DNA from: Catelliglobosispora koreensis DSM 44566
Lineage (GTDB): Bacteria > Actinomycetota > Actinomycetes > Mycobacteriales > Micromonosporaceae
NCBI RefSeq assembly: GCF_000379685.1
Contig: NZ_KB903261.1
Span: 186,097 to 250,096, forward strand
Direction of reading: 5' to 3'
DNA: 64,000 nt
The notes under the pieces were generated by a model. It was given only the letters and a program-made list of their open reading frames with translations, was not told the origin of the DNA and did not search any database. Below are positions 27,468 to 36,044 of this stretch, one piece after another; position 1 is the first letter of the stretch; each line of letters opens with the position of its first letter. The position numbers and the translations under genes were made by a program.

Positions 27468-28735
27468 CCGCAAGCACCCCCGAAGCCAAGCTGGACATGC
27501 TGCAGAACTTTATCGATATCGCTGCTGAACCCCTTGGCGAGCTGCCCCAGCTCGTGGAAGCCAAGGCGCTGTCAGAGCGCGCGTCAGACCGGCTGAGGTT
27601 TCCCCGCCAGTTCACGACCGTCGCGCTGACCGGCACCACCGGCAGCGGCAAGTCGAGCATGTTCAACGCGTTCACCACGATCGACCGGTCTCCGGCCGGG
27701 ATTTTGCGGCCAACGACGTCTGAGCCTTATGCCTGTGTCTGGGGAACGCTGACGCAAGCCGACGAACTGCTTGACTGGCTTGGGGTTTCGTCCCGCCGCC
27801 GGTTCACGCGAGAATCCGCACTTGACGCCAACGACGAGGTTGGCCTGCGCGGCATGATCCTGCTCGACCTCCCCGACGTGGACTCCATCGAGCCACGGCA
27901 CCGGGTCGAGGTCGACCGTCTGCTGCACCTTGTCGACGTCGTGGTCTGGATCTGCGACCCGCAGAAATACGCCGACCAGCTCATGGAAGGCGGCTACCTG
28001 CGCCAGCTCGCGTCGCATCGCGCCCGGCTGATCGTCGCGCTCAACCAGACCGACAAGCTTCTTCCGGCGCACCTGCCCAAGGTCGGCGCCGACCTGCGTC
28101 AGCTCCTCGATGAGGCTGGCCTGCAAAACGTTCCGCTCGTGGCCACGTCGGCGACGGGCGAGGTCCCGGAAATGCCCGCCACCAAGCGCGGGCCCATCAA
28201 ACCCAAGCCGGGCCCCTTCTCAGCCGAGAAATCCACCAAGGGCTACAAGGGCGTCGCGCATCTGCGCGCCATCCTGGAACCGGTCATCGCCAGCGGAACG
28301 GCCAGCGCCGACACCGTCAATCACGACGTCAACTCCGCGCTGGAACTCGTGTCCACTTTGGTCAGCCGCCCGGCCGGAACGCCTCCAGCCGCCGGCAAGC
28401 TGGTGGACGCTCTGGTTCGCAAAGACATTGACCAGGGGGTACGGGATTACGCCGCCGCCGCGTCAAGTGGACTCCCCGAAGCATGGCAAGACGCGGTCCT
28501 CCGCACGGCGCAGTCCCGTTTGACCGACCTTCCCGGCGCGCTAAACCAGGCGGCCGAGCGGGCCGAGGCCAGCCGTCCCCGCCGGGTGTGGATCCCGGGC
28601 GGGCGCAAGCGCGCTGACGCCCGGGCGGAAACCCTGCTGCAGCAAGAGATCGACAAGGTCGCCTTGCGCTATGTCATCGAGCCGGTGCGCCGGACCCTGG
28701 CGACATACGAACGAGCCCGGATAGCTCTTTCCTGA
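27464..28735 (+). CDS. Dynamin-like GTPase domain protein (long partner)
   Basis: 423 aa from GTG 27464. G1 GTTGSGKSSMFNAF (~56), switch region RSPAGILRPTTSEPY, G3 DLPDVDSIEPRH, and G4-like ALNQTDKL, close in layout to the preceding protein (PxGILRPTT and D-P/A-P-D-x-N/D-S-I-E are shared). The C-terminal ~200 residues are helical with a basic segment (RPRRVWIPGGRKRADARAET) that may touch lipid. Tandem, unequal dynamin-like pairs are usual in bacteria. The 3' end runs 62 bp into the convergent proline-rich gene. Confidence 0.82.
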   Translation: MTASTPEAKLDMLQNFIDIAAEPLGELPQLVEAKALSERASDRLRFPRQFTTVALTGTTGSGKSSMFNAFTTIDRSPAGILRPTTSEPYACVWGTLTQADELLDWLGVSSRRRFTRESALDANDEVGLRGMILLDLPDVDSIEPRHRVEVDRLLHLVDVVVWICDPQKYADQLMEGGYLRQLASHRARLIVALNQTDKLLPAHLPKVGADLRQLLDEAGLQNVPLVATSATGEVPEMPATKRGPIKPKPGPFSAEKSTKGYKGVAHLRAILEPVIASGTASADTVNHDVNSALELVSTLVSRPAGTPPAAGKLVDALVRKDIDQGVRDYAAAASSGLPEAWQDAVLRTAQSRLTDLPGALNQAAERAEASRPRRVWIPGGRKRADARAETLLQQEIDKVALRYVIEPVRRTLATYERARIALS

Positions 28736-29444
28736 CCTCGTCACGGATCTCCTGCTCCATTTTGGACAGTTCCGCGCGCAGCTCCGCCTCCAGCAAGGCT
28801 TTCAGCTGCCCGGTGTCAACCGCGACCACGTCGCCTTGTCCGCTCGATCCCGGCGCACCTGGCAAGGGCACCGCAGGCGAACCCGGGCTAGGGCTGCTTG
28901 GATGGCCGACGCCACTTGGGAACAACTGACCGTTTGGCGCGCCCGAATGACCTGAGCCGGGGGTGCTTGGCTGGCCGGTGCCACTTGGCCACGGCGACGC
29001 CGGTGCGCTGGGCGAGGTCGAGGATGATGGCGTGCCCGGCGATAGTGATCCGGGCGTGCGGCTCGGTTTGTGGACCGGGCGCTTCTTCGTCTTGACGACC
29101 GCCGTGTGCTCCTCGACCGGTGACTCCTTGACGCTTGGTGGAGCTGGCTCTGGCGCAACGATCTTGGGCGTTTGCTTCGCGGGGACGGGCTCATCGCGTA
29201 CCCACGGCGGATCTTGCAATGCCTGACTGGCTGGAGGCGCAAGCAGTGGGCTGACCTGTGGGGGCGCGGAGCTCGATAAGGAATCTGATCCGGCCTTGAG
29301 CACCAGCCAGGTCGGGACGGCGGTCATCCCGGCCATGACCGTGAGCATCAAGGCGTAACGGCGTGTGGTGGACAGGCCTAGCGCGGGCGCGCGGCGGTGA
29401 CTGGGCGGAGGCGCGGACAGCACCTCTTCCAGGAAATCGGACAT
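28674..29444 (-). CDS. Single-pass membrane protein with Pro/Ser-rich extracellular stalk
   Basis: 256 aa from ATG 29444 (the longer frame lacks coding character). Cytoplasmic N-terminus MSDFLEEVLSAPPPSHRRAP, one membrane helix at ~34-53 (YALMLTVMAGMTAVPTWLVL), then ~150 residues of Pro/Ser/Gly (PGSLSPGTPSSSTSPSAPAS) and a C-terminal charged helix (LKALLEAELRAELSKMEQE). I do not recognise the family; it looks like a spacer-and-coiled-coil cell-envelope protein. It converges on, and overlaps by 62 bp, the GTPase gene. Confidence 0.7.
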   Translation of the reverse strand: MSDFLEEVLSAPPPSHRRAPALGLSTTRRYALMLTVMAGMTAVPTWLVLKAGSDSLSSSAPPQVSPLLAPPASQALQDPPWVRDEPVPAKQTPKIVAPEPAPPSVKESPVEEHTAVVKTKKRPVHKPSRTPGSLSPGTPSSSTSPSAPASPWPSGTGQPSTPGSGHSGAPNGQLFPSGVGHPSSPSPGSPAVPLPGAPGSSGQGDVVAVDTGQLKALLEAELRAELSKMEQEIRDEVRKELSGLVRMSPGSGAPAR

Positions 29445-29619
29445 CGTGGTTACCTCATACCAAAGCGGGGGGAATCCCACTTCTCTAACGCTCTTGAGGT
29501 ACGGCTGGAGATTTAGATCACGTGAGGCAGCTGTGACGGCAGCCACCGATACGGCAATATTGGTGCCGATGGCAATGGTGCCGTTCGCTGAAGGTTCAGC
29601 CGCGGTTATGCCATGCCTA

Positions 29620-29639
29620 GAAGATGGCGTGCCATCTTC
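29620..29639. promoter_or_regulatory. Inverted repeat upstream of the 2-oxoacid dehydrogenase operon
   Basis: GAAGATGGC (29620-29628), GT, GCCATCTTC (29631-29639): a perfect 9-bp arm pair, 85 nt before E1alpha. It is the best operator candidate in the 280-bp gene-free stretch 29445-29724, where I see no other gene or RNA. No T-run follows, so a terminator is less likely. Confidence 0.5.
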
Positions 29640-29724
29640 ACCACGCGGGTAAACCCCTACCGGGGCCATGCGTGGCCATCCGGTGGCACACCCCGCTGCC
29701 GGGACCTGACATTGGGAGACACGG

Positions 29725-30852
29725 ATGACCAGAGCCTCCTCGAAGCGCGCGGCAGCGGCGCAAGCCGCTGAACCCGACTTCGTGCAGCTACTTACCCCGG
29801 ACGGGCAGCGGGTTACGCACCCCGAATATTCCGTCGACTTCAGCGATGAAGAACTGCGCGGGCTTTACCGCGACCTCGTGACTGTCCGCAAGCTCGACGC
29901 CGAAGCCACGGCTTTGCAGCGGCAAGGCGAGCTGGGCATTTGGGCCAGCCTTCTCGGCCAGGAAGCAGCGCAGGTCGGCTCCGGCCGGGCGCTCCGCGAG
30001 CAGGACATGGCCTTCCCGACCTATCGCGAGCACGGCGTTCTCTACTGCCGCGGCATCGACCCGATCATGCCGCTGGGCTTGTTCCGTGGCGTGGACCAGG
30101 GCGGATGGGACCCGATCGCGAACAAGTTCGGCATCTACACGATCGTCATCGGTGCGCAGACGCTGCACGCGACCGGCTACGCCATGGGTGTGGCCAAGGA
30201 TGGCAAGGTCGGCGGCGACGAAGGTGAATCGGTCATCGCCTACTTCGGCGATGGAGCGACCAGCCAAGGTGACGTCAACGAGGCGTTCATCTTCGCCTCG
30301 GTCTACAACGCGCCGATCGTCTTCTTCTGCCAGAACAACCAATACGCGATCTCCGAGCCGCTGACCCGGCAGACCCGGGTGCCGCTGTACCAGCGGGCGT
30401 CCGGCTTCGGCTTCCCCGGCATTCGCGTCGATGGCAACGACGTCCTCGCGACCTTCGCCGTGACCCGGGCAGCGCTGGACAACGCCCGCCACGGCAACGG
30501 CCCGACCCTGATCGAGGCCTACACGTACCGCATGGGTGCGCACACCACGTCCGACGACCCGACGCGTTACCGCGTGGCCAGTGAAGTCGAAGAGTGGCAA
30601 GCCAAGGACCCGATCCTGCGCCTGCGCAAATACCTCGAGTCGACAGGCCTGATCGACGAGGCCTTCGTGACCGAGGTCGACGCCTACGCGCGTGAAGAAG
30701 CCGTCAAACTGCGCGAGCGTGTGCTCACGCTGCCTGACCCCGAGCCGGGCGAGATGTTCAAGCACGTCTACCCGAACGGTTCGCCAGAGGTTGACCAGCA
30801 GGCCGCGGAATTCGCCGCCTACCACGCCTCGTTTGAAGGAGCGCACTCATGA
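29725..30852 (+). CDS. 2-oxoacid dehydrogenase E1 component, alpha subunit
   Basis: 375 aa. Decarboxylates pyruvate or a branched-chain 2-oxoacid with thiamine diphosphate and passes the acyl group to E2. The TPP/Mg motif is GDGATSQGDVNEAF with NNQ (residues ~170-200); VRKLDAEATALQRQGELG and RMGAHTTSDDPTRYR are characteristic of the PDH/BCKDH alpha family. The C-terminal Thr-Thr-Ser-Asp-Asp phrase and overall sequence resemble the branched-chain/'pdhA' type of actinobacteria; substrate preference cannot be decided. Head of a three-gene run with E1beta and E2; no E3 is present. Its stop overlaps a 28-codon ORF (ATGA). Confidence 0.92.
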   Translation: MTRASSKRAAAAQAAEPDFVQLLTPDGQRVTHPEYSVDFSDEELRGLYRDLVTVRKLDAEATALQRQGELGIWASLLGQEAAQVGSGRALREQDMAFPTYREHGVLYCRGIDPIMPLGLFRGVDQGGWDPIANKFGIYTIVIGAQTLHATGYAMGVAKDGKVGGDEGESVIAYFGDGATSQGDVNEAFIFASVYNAPIVFFCQNNQYAISEPLTRQTRVPLYQRASGFGFPGIRVDGNDVLATFAVTRAALDNARHGNGPTLIEAYTYRMGAHTTSDDPTRYRVASEVEEWQAKDPILRLRKYLESTGLIDEAFVTEVDAYAREEAVKLRERVLTLPDPEPGEMFKHVYPNGSPEVDQQAAEFAAYHASFEGAHS

Positions 30853-30935
30853 TCGAGCGCTTGCGCGAGGGAATCAATATCGCAGGGTGTCTAGTGCCTC
30901 AGGCCAAAGACGACCGAAGGGAGACTTTGGCATGA
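30849..30935 (+). CDS. Candidate 28-aa ORF linking E1alpha and E1beta
   Basis: ATG 30849 overlaps the E1alpha stop (ATGA 30849-30852) and the ORF's own TGA (30933-30935) overlaps the E1beta ATG 30932 (ATGA again). GAAGGAG (30835-30841) sits at 7 nt spacing, an excellent ribosome site. The peptide is MIERLREGINIAGCLVPQAK then DDRRETLA. It fills the whole gap exactly. It may carry ribosomes from E1alpha to E1beta (translational coupling) or be a real small subunit; the peptide is not recognised. Confidence 0.55.
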   Translation: MIERLREGINIAGCLVPQAKDDRRETLA

Positions 30936-31918
30936 GCGAGACGTTGACGCTTGGCAAGGCGCTGAACCTCGGGCTTCGGCGCGCGATGGAGGACGACTCC
31001 AAGGTCATCCTCATGGGCGAGGACATCGGCAAGCTCGGTGGCGTTTTCCGCATCACCGACGGGCTGCAGAAGGACTTCGGCGACGAGCGCGTTATCGACA
31101 CGCCACTGGCTGAATCCGGCATCGTCGGCACCGCTGTCGGTCTCGCGCTGCGCGGCTACCGGCCCGTGATCGAGATCCAGTTCGACGGCTTCGTCTACCC
31201 GGCCTACGACCAGATCGTCTGCCAGGTCGCGAAGATGCACTACCGCTCACGGGGCAAGGTCAAACTGCCGATCGTGATCCGGATTCCGTTCGGTGGCGGC
31301 ATTGGCGCCGTCGAGCACCACTCCGAGTCGCCCGAGGCCTACTTCGCGCACACGGCCGGTCTCAAGGTCGTCGCGTGCTCGAACCCGTCCGACGCGTACT
31401 GGATGATCCAGCAGGCCATCGCCTCCGACGACCCGATCGTCTTCTTCGAGCCCAAGCGCCGGTACTGGGAAAAGGGTGAAGTCGACACGTCAGGCTCGCT
31501 GGAGTCGGCGTTCCCGCTGCACTCCTCCAAGGTGCTCACCTCCGGAACGGACGCGACCGTGCTGGCCTACGGCCCCATGGTGCGCGTGGCTCTCGACGCG
31601 GCCACCGCCGCGGCTGAGGACGGCCGCAAGCTGGAAGTGATCGACCTGCGGACACTGTCGCCTTTGGACATGGGCGCGGTCTTCGATTCCGTTCGCAAGA
31701 CTGGCCGCGCCATCGTCGTGCACGAGGCGCCGCACAACCTCGGCATGGGTGCCGAACTGGCCGCCCGCATCACCGAGGAATGCTTCTACTCACTTGAAGC
31801 ACCCGTGCTGCGCGTCGCCGGCTACGACATTCCCTACCCGGCTGCTCGTGCCGAAGAGGAATACCTGCCCGATCTCGACCGTGTCCTTGACGCGGTAGAC
31901 CGTTCGTTCGGGTGGTGA
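30932..31918 (+). CDS. 2-oxoacid dehydrogenase E1 component, beta subunit
   Basis: 328 aa from ATG 30932; AAGGGAG precedes it. Transketolase-like beta subunit: VILMGEDIGKLGGVFRITDG, VIDTPLAESGIVGTAVGLAL, EIQFDGFVYPAYDQI, RIPFGGGIGAVEHHSESPE, and C-terminal VVHEAPHNLGMGAELAARI. It forms the E1 heterotetramer with the alpha subunit. Full length. It ends 4 nt before E2. Confidence 0.95.
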   Translation: MSETLTLGKALNLGLRRAMEDDSKVILMGEDIGKLGGVFRITDGLQKDFGDERVIDTPLAESGIVGTAVGLALRGYRPVIEIQFDGFVYPAYDQIVCQVAKMHYRSRGKVKLPIVIRIPFGGGIGAVEHHSESPEAYFAHTAGLKVVACSNPSDAYWMIQQAIASDDPIVFFEPKRRYWEKGEVDTSGSLESAFPLHSSKVLTSGTDATVLAYGPMVRVALDAATAAAEDGRKLEVIDLRTLSPLDMGAVFDSVRKTGRAIVVHEAPHNLGMGAELAARITEECFYSLEAPVLRVAGYDIPYPAARAEEEYLPDLDRVLDAVDRSFGW

Positions 31919-31922
31919 GTTC

Positions 31923-33365
31923 ATGTCGGTAAAAGACTTTCCGTTGCCAGACCTTGGTGAAGGGCTGACCGAGGGCGAGATCCTCAAGTGGCTCGTCGCC
32001 GAAGGTGACGTCATCGAACTCAACCAGCCCATCGTCGAGGTCGAGACCGCTAAAGCCGCGGTCGAGATCCCCGCGAAGTGGGCCGGTCGCGTGGCGAAGA
32101 TTCACTATCCCGAAGGGACAGTGGTCAACGTCGGCGACCCGATCATCTCGATCGACACCGGCGGCGGTTCAGGCACCGTCGCGGCCACTGAGCCAGCCGC
32201 GAACGCGGAAGGCGAAGGTGGTCTCATCGGCGAGGTGAAGGCCGACGGACGGACCGCTGTGCTGGTCGGCTACGGCCCGAAGACGGTCACCGCCAAGCGC
32301 CGCGCACGCACGGGCGCTCCCGCAGGGCCGGCAGGTACGGCTCCTTCGGGCACCGCTCCCGCCGGGGTCAAGCCGGCTTCGGCTGAGCAGGCCACGGGTG
32401 CCGCGTTCGGCTCCGGCGCGGTAGTTCCGGGAACGCCGGTGGCTTCCGCTCCAGCTGCTGCTTCGACTCCAGTTGCTGCTGCTCCGGTCGCTGCTTCTTC
32501 GGGGTCGGTGCTGGCTAAGCCGCCGGTCCGCAAGATGGCCCGCGACCTGGGCGTGGATCTGTCCACATTGGTGGGTAGCGGACCGCAGGGTTCGATCACG
32601 CGTGATGACGTGCAGGCCGCGGTCAACGGCGTCTCCGCCGCACCGGCCGTCACGGTCGCGCGCGGCGAGCGCGAGACCCGCATCCCGGTCAAGGGCGTTC
32701 GCAAGCTCACCGCCGCCAACATGGTTGCTTCGGCGTTCAGCGCACCGCACGTCACCGAGTTCCTGACGGTCGACATAACGCGGGGCATGAAGGCTCTCGA
32801 CCGGCTCCGCGAGCAGCGCGACTGGCGTGACGTGCGCGTTTCGCCACTGCTGCTCGTCGCCAAGGCGGTGCTGCTGGGCATCAAGCGTTACCCGATGATC
32901 AACTCCAGCTGGACCGACGAGGACATCATCGTCAAGAACTACGTGAACCTGGGCGTCGCTGCCGCGACCGACCGTGGGCTCATCGTCCCGAACATCAAGG
33001 ACGCCGAGACGCTGTCGCTGCGGGAGCTGGCCGACGGGATGACCGACCTCGTGACGGTCGCCAAGTCGGGCAAGACGCCGCCTGCGGCCATGACCGGCGG
33101 GACGTTCACGATCACCAATGTCGGGGTGTTCGGAGTGGACACCGGAACGCCGATTCTGCCTCCTGGTGAGGCGGCGATCCTCGCCTTCGGTGCCGTCCGC
33201 GAACAGCCGTGGGTGCACAAGGGCAAGATCAAGGCACGTCAGGTGACCACGCTTGGCCTCTCGTTCGACCACCGGATCATCGATGGCGAACTTGGCTCCA
33301 AGTTCCTGCGTGACGTCGGTGCGTTCCTGACCGATCCGGAAGCCGCCCTGCTCGCCTGGGGCTGA
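31923..33365 (+). CDS. 2-oxoacid dehydrogenase E2 (dihydrolipoamide acyltransferase)
   Basis: 480 aa. One N-terminal lipoyl domain with the lipoylated Lys44 in VEVETAKAAVEIP; an Ala/Pro/Gly-rich linker (~110-195); the peripheral-subunit-binding domain (~200-231, PPVRKMARDLGVDL then GSITRDDV); and a C-terminal catalytic domain with active-site His450 and Asp454 in SFDHRIIDGELG. The enzyme forms the complex core and transfers the acyl group to CoA. A single lipoyl domain and the operon with E1alpha/beta fit a branched-chain or pyruvate complex. Confidence 0.95.
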   Translation: MSVKDFPLPDLGEGLTEGEILKWLVAEGDVIELNQPIVEVETAKAAVEIPAKWAGRVAKIHYPEGTVVNVGDPIISIDTGGGSGTVAATEPAANAEGEGGLIGEVKADGRTAVLVGYGPKTVTAKRRARTGAPAGPAGTAPSGTAPAGVKPASAEQATGAAFGSGAVVPGTPVASAPAAASTPVAAAPVAASSGSVLAKPPVRKMARDLGVDLSTLVGSGPQGSITRDDVQAAVNGVSAAPAVTVARGERETRIPVKGVRKLTAANMVASAFSAPHVTEFLTVDITRGMKALDRLREQRDWRDVRVSPLLLVAKAVLLGIKRYPMINSSWTDEDIIVKNYVNLGVAAATDRGLIVPNIKDAETLSLRELADGMTDLVTVAKSGKTPPAAMTGGTFTITNVGVFGVDTGTPILPPGEAAILAFGAVREQPWVHKGKIKARQVTTLGLSFDHRIIDGELGSKFLRDVGAFLTDPEAALLAWG

Positions 33366-33370
33366 GTCTC

Positions 33371-33877
33371 CTGACCATCCACAACACGGATCCTTTCGCG
33401 GCCCCGGAGCCGGCGCGTTCACCAGTGCGCCGGTTGCGGGGCCGCTTCGCCCAGACCGTCACGCTATGGACCACGCCTGGACCAGCAGGTCTCACGGTGT
33501 CGTCCTGCCTGGTGGCCGACGGCGAGCCAGGGCGAGTCCTTGGGCTCATCGACGACGAGTCGGAGCTGTGGACGGCCATCTCACGATCCGGAAAGTTCGC
33601 CGTCTCCGTGCTTACCCCCGCAGACCAGCAGTTAGCGGACCGTTTCGCCGGTCTGCTCCCGTCACCGGGTGGCCTTTTCAGGCAAGGCGATCGATGGATT
33701 GACACTCCTTTTGGACCGGTGCACGGGGACACCTGGGTGGGCTGTCAGCTCGCTGATTCGCGGCAAACCGGCTGGAGCCTGCTGGTGGAAGGCGTGATTG
33801 ACAAGATCGAGCTGGGCCCGAGAGCCGAGCCACTGCTGCACCACACGGGTTCGTACCGCCAGCTAGGTGGCCGCTAA
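33371..33877 (+). CDS. Flavin reductase-like (FMN-binding split barrel) protein
   Basis: 168 aa if started at CTG 33371. The first ATG/GTG in frame (33425) would remove TIHNTDPFAAPEPARSPVRR, an N-terminus that as I recall is shared with actinobacterial relatives (MTIH...PF...R.PVRRLRGR). No other start codon fits, so a CTG start is proposed. The core resembles the split-barrel reductases: GPAGLTVSSCLVADGEPGRV, FAVSVLTPADQQLADRFAG, DTPFGPVHGDTWVGCQL and VEGVIDKIELG. Likely a reductase partner or FMN-binding protein. It follows E2 within 6 nt. Confidence 0.7.
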   Translation: MTIHNTDPFAAPEPARSPVRRLRGRFAQTVTLWTTPGPAGLTVSSCLVADGEPGRVLGLIDDESELWTAISRSGKFAVSVLTPADQQLADRFAGLLPSPGGLFRQGDRWIDTPFGPVHGDTWVGCQLADSRQTGWSLLVEGVIDKIELGPRAEPLLHHTGSYRQLGGR

Positions 33878-33886
33878 GCTAGCCGC

Positions 33887-34849
33887 ATGCAGGTTCCCCC
33901 ACGCTTCGGCGAAGGTCATCGTGTGCTCGTTTCGGGTGGCGCCGGGTTCGTCCCCTCCCACCTGATCGACCGCCTTATCGCCCGTGGGTGCCAGGTCGTC
34001 GCGATCGACAACTTCCTCACCGGGAGCGAGTCCAACGTCGCCCACCTGGCCGGGAACCCTTTGTTCACGCTGGTGAAGGCCGACATCTCCGACGGCATCC
34101 CTGCCGACGTGACCGACCGCTTCGACGCCATCTTGCACATGGCCTCACCCGCCAGCCCGACCGATTTCGGCACACTGCCGATCGAGATCCTGCGCGCTGG
34201 CTCGCTAGCCACGTTCCACATGCTGGACCGCGCCCGCCACGACGGCGCCCGCTTCCTGCTCGCCTCCACCTCAGAGGCTTACGGCGATCCACTGGTGCAC
34301 CCGCAGCCCGAAAGCTACTGGGGCAACGTCAACCCGATCGGCATCCGCAGCGTCTACGACGAGTCCAAGCGGTTCGCTGAGGCGACGACGATGGCGTACA
34401 AGCGGGCCTATGGCGTCGACACCGCGATCGTGCGCATCTTCAACACCTTCGGCCCCCGGATGCGTGCTGACGACGGCCGCGCCATCCCGACGTTCATCAA
34501 CCGGGCGATCCGCAACGAGCCCCTGGAAGTGACCGGGACGGGCAGCCAGACGCGCTCTATTTGCTTTGTCGACGATCTGGTCCGCGGCATCCTGCTGCTG
34601 CTCGACTCGACCGAGGCCGGGCCGATCAACTGCGGCACCGAGCATGAGATGACGATGCTGGAGCTAGCCGAGCGCATCGTGCAGATTGCCGACTCAAAAT
34701 CTGACATCGTGCTCATTCCACGGACGGCCGACGACCCCGACCGGCGACGCCCCGACCTCACGCTGGCCAGGCAAAAGCTTGGCTACGAGCCAGAGGTCGG
34801 CGCCGACGATGGGCTTCGCGCCACGATCGATTACTTCCGGGCGCTCTAG
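33887..34849 (+). CDS. NAD-dependent epimerase/dehydratase, UDP-glucuronate-decarboxylase-like
   Basis: 320 aa. Extended SDR: VSGGAGFVPSHLIDRLI (a GxxGxxP variant of GxxGxxG), AIDNFLTGSESNVAHL, MASPASPTDFGTLPIEIL, STSEAYGDPLVHPQPESYW and the catalytic YDESK (Tyr/Lys), then RIFNTFGPRM. These phrases match UDP-glucuronate decarboxylases, which make UDP-xylose, but related 4,6-dehydratases are not excluded. It probably supplies a sugar for the wall polymers attached by the LCP proteins just downstream. TAAGCT (33875-33880) ends 6 nt before ATG 33887 and includes the upstream stop. Confidence 0.85.
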   Translation: MQVPPRFGEGHRVLVSGGAGFVPSHLIDRLIARGCQVVAIDNFLTGSESNVAHLAGNPLFTLVKADISDGIPADVTDRFDAILHMASPASPTDFGTLPIEILRAGSLATFHMLDRARHDGARFLLASTSEAYGDPLVHPQPESYWGNVNPIGIRSVYDESKRFAEATTMAYKRAYGVDTAIVRIFNTFGPRMRADDGRAIPTFINRAIRNEPLEVTGTGSQTRSICFVDDLVRGILLLLDSTEAGPINCGTEHEMTMLELAERIVQIADSKSDIVLIPRTADDPDRRRPDLTLARQKLGYEPEVGADDGLRATIDYFRAL

Positions 34850-34873
34850 TCCAGACCTTCTACCCTGGATTTC

Positions 34874-35998
34874 ATGTCGAACGACGAGCGACCGGTCGGC
34901 CGTGCCCGGGTACCAGGCAAGGCGGTTCCTTCAAGCCCTGCTGCGGCTTCACGCAGCACGTCCACCTATGGGCGTCCCGCCGGTAAAAGGGGTCCGAAGC
35001 CTAAGTGGGGCCGCATCGCGCTTGTCGTCGCGTTAGCCATCGCGCTGTGCGGTGGTCTGGGATCGCTTGGTGCCTACCTTTACGCGAAGTCGATCGAGGG
35101 CGACATCGACCGCATCGAAAACTTCACCGTTGGCGGCCGTCCGCCTAAGACAGTCGACGGGATGCAGAACATCCTGATGGTCGGCACCGACTTCGCTGAC
35201 CCTGAGTCGCAGCCGGATGAGCCGGGCTCGGCTCGCACGGACACCATCATGGTGATGCACATTCCGTCCACACAGGACCGTGGCTACATCATCTCGATTC
35301 CGCGGGACCTTTACGTTCCGATTCCGCAGAAAGCGACGGACAAGGAATGCGGCAACCGGCGCGCGAAGATCAACGCCGCGTATGCCTGGGGCGAGATCCC
35401 GTTGCTGGTCAAGACGGTCGAATGCTTCACCTCGGTGCGCATCGATCACGTCGTGCAGATCGACTTTGGCGGATTCAAGCAGGTCGTTGACGCTCTAGGC
35501 GGAGTCGACCTGGAAATCGAGCAGAACATCACCTCGATCCACGAGCCCTACCGCAAGTTCACCAAGGGCACGATGCACCTCAACGGCACCGAGGCGCTCG
35601 ACTACGTCCGCCAGCGCAAGCAGTTCCCCGATGGCGACTTCGCCCGCATGCGCCACCAGCAGCAGCTGCTCAAGGTCATGCTGGACAAGGCGGCCAGCAC
35701 CGAGACGCTCACGAACCTGCCCAAGTTCAACGCGTTCATGAACGCGATGACCAAGGCGGTCAAGGTCGACCAGGACTTCTCCTTGCTGGACATGGCCTTC
35801 CAGTTCCGCAGCCTGCGCAGCAAGGACCTGTCGTTCATGACGAGCCCGAACCTCGGCAGCGACATGGTTGGCAACGAGAGCGTCGTCGTGTCAGACCGCC
35901 CGAACGCGATCAAGCTCTACAACGCGATGGCGGCGGACAAGATGGCCGAATACATGGCCGCGGCCCATCCGAGCCCCAGCTCAGGGGCCCGCCAATAG
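34874..35998 (+). CDS. LCP (LytR-CpsA-Psr) family cell-wall polymer ligase
   Basis: 374 aa. A cytoplasmic basic N-terminus, one membrane helix at ~52-72, then an extracellular LCP domain: MVGTDFADPES with SARTDTIMVMHIP, YIISIPRDLYVPIP, INAAYAWGE, VQIDFGGFKQVVDALGGVDL, LNGTEALDYVRQRK and FARMRHQQQLLKVML. LCP enzymes transfer undecaprenyl-linked glycopolymers to peptidoglycan; conserved Arg and Asp residues bind the pyrophosphate. TACCCT (34861-34866) ends 7 nt before ATG. It is followed by a second LCP gene, usual in actinobacteria. Confidence 0.93.
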   Translation: MSNDERPVGRARVPGKAVPSSPAAASRSTSTYGRPAGKRGPKPKWGRIALVVALAIALCGGLGSLGAYLYAKSIEGDIDRIENFTVGGRPPKTVDGMQNILMVGTDFADPESQPDEPGSARTDTIMVMHIPSTQDRGYIISIPRDLYVPIPQKATDKECGNRRAKINAAYAWGEIPLLVKTVECFTSVRIDHVVQIDFGGFKQVVDALGGVDLEIEQNITSIHEPYRKFTKGTMHLNGTEALDYVRQRKQFPDGDFARMRHQQQLLKVMLDKAASTETLTNLPKFNAFMNAMTKAVKVDQDFSLLDMAFQFRSLRSKDLSFMTSPNLGSDMVGNESVVVSDRPNAIKLYNAMAADKMAEYMAAAHPSPSSGARQ

Positions 35999-36044
35999 TG
36001 ACGAAACCGCCCTTTTTATGCTGAGACATTCATAAGCTAGGCAC

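Noticed and set aside
32169-33422. 417-codon minus-strand frame opposite E2
   Set aside because: Arg/His-rich shadow without recognisable domains.
36001-36030. CCTTTTTATG tract after the first LCP gene as a terminator
   Set aside because: No stem precedes the T-run; the second LCP gene has its own promoter-like hexamer just after.
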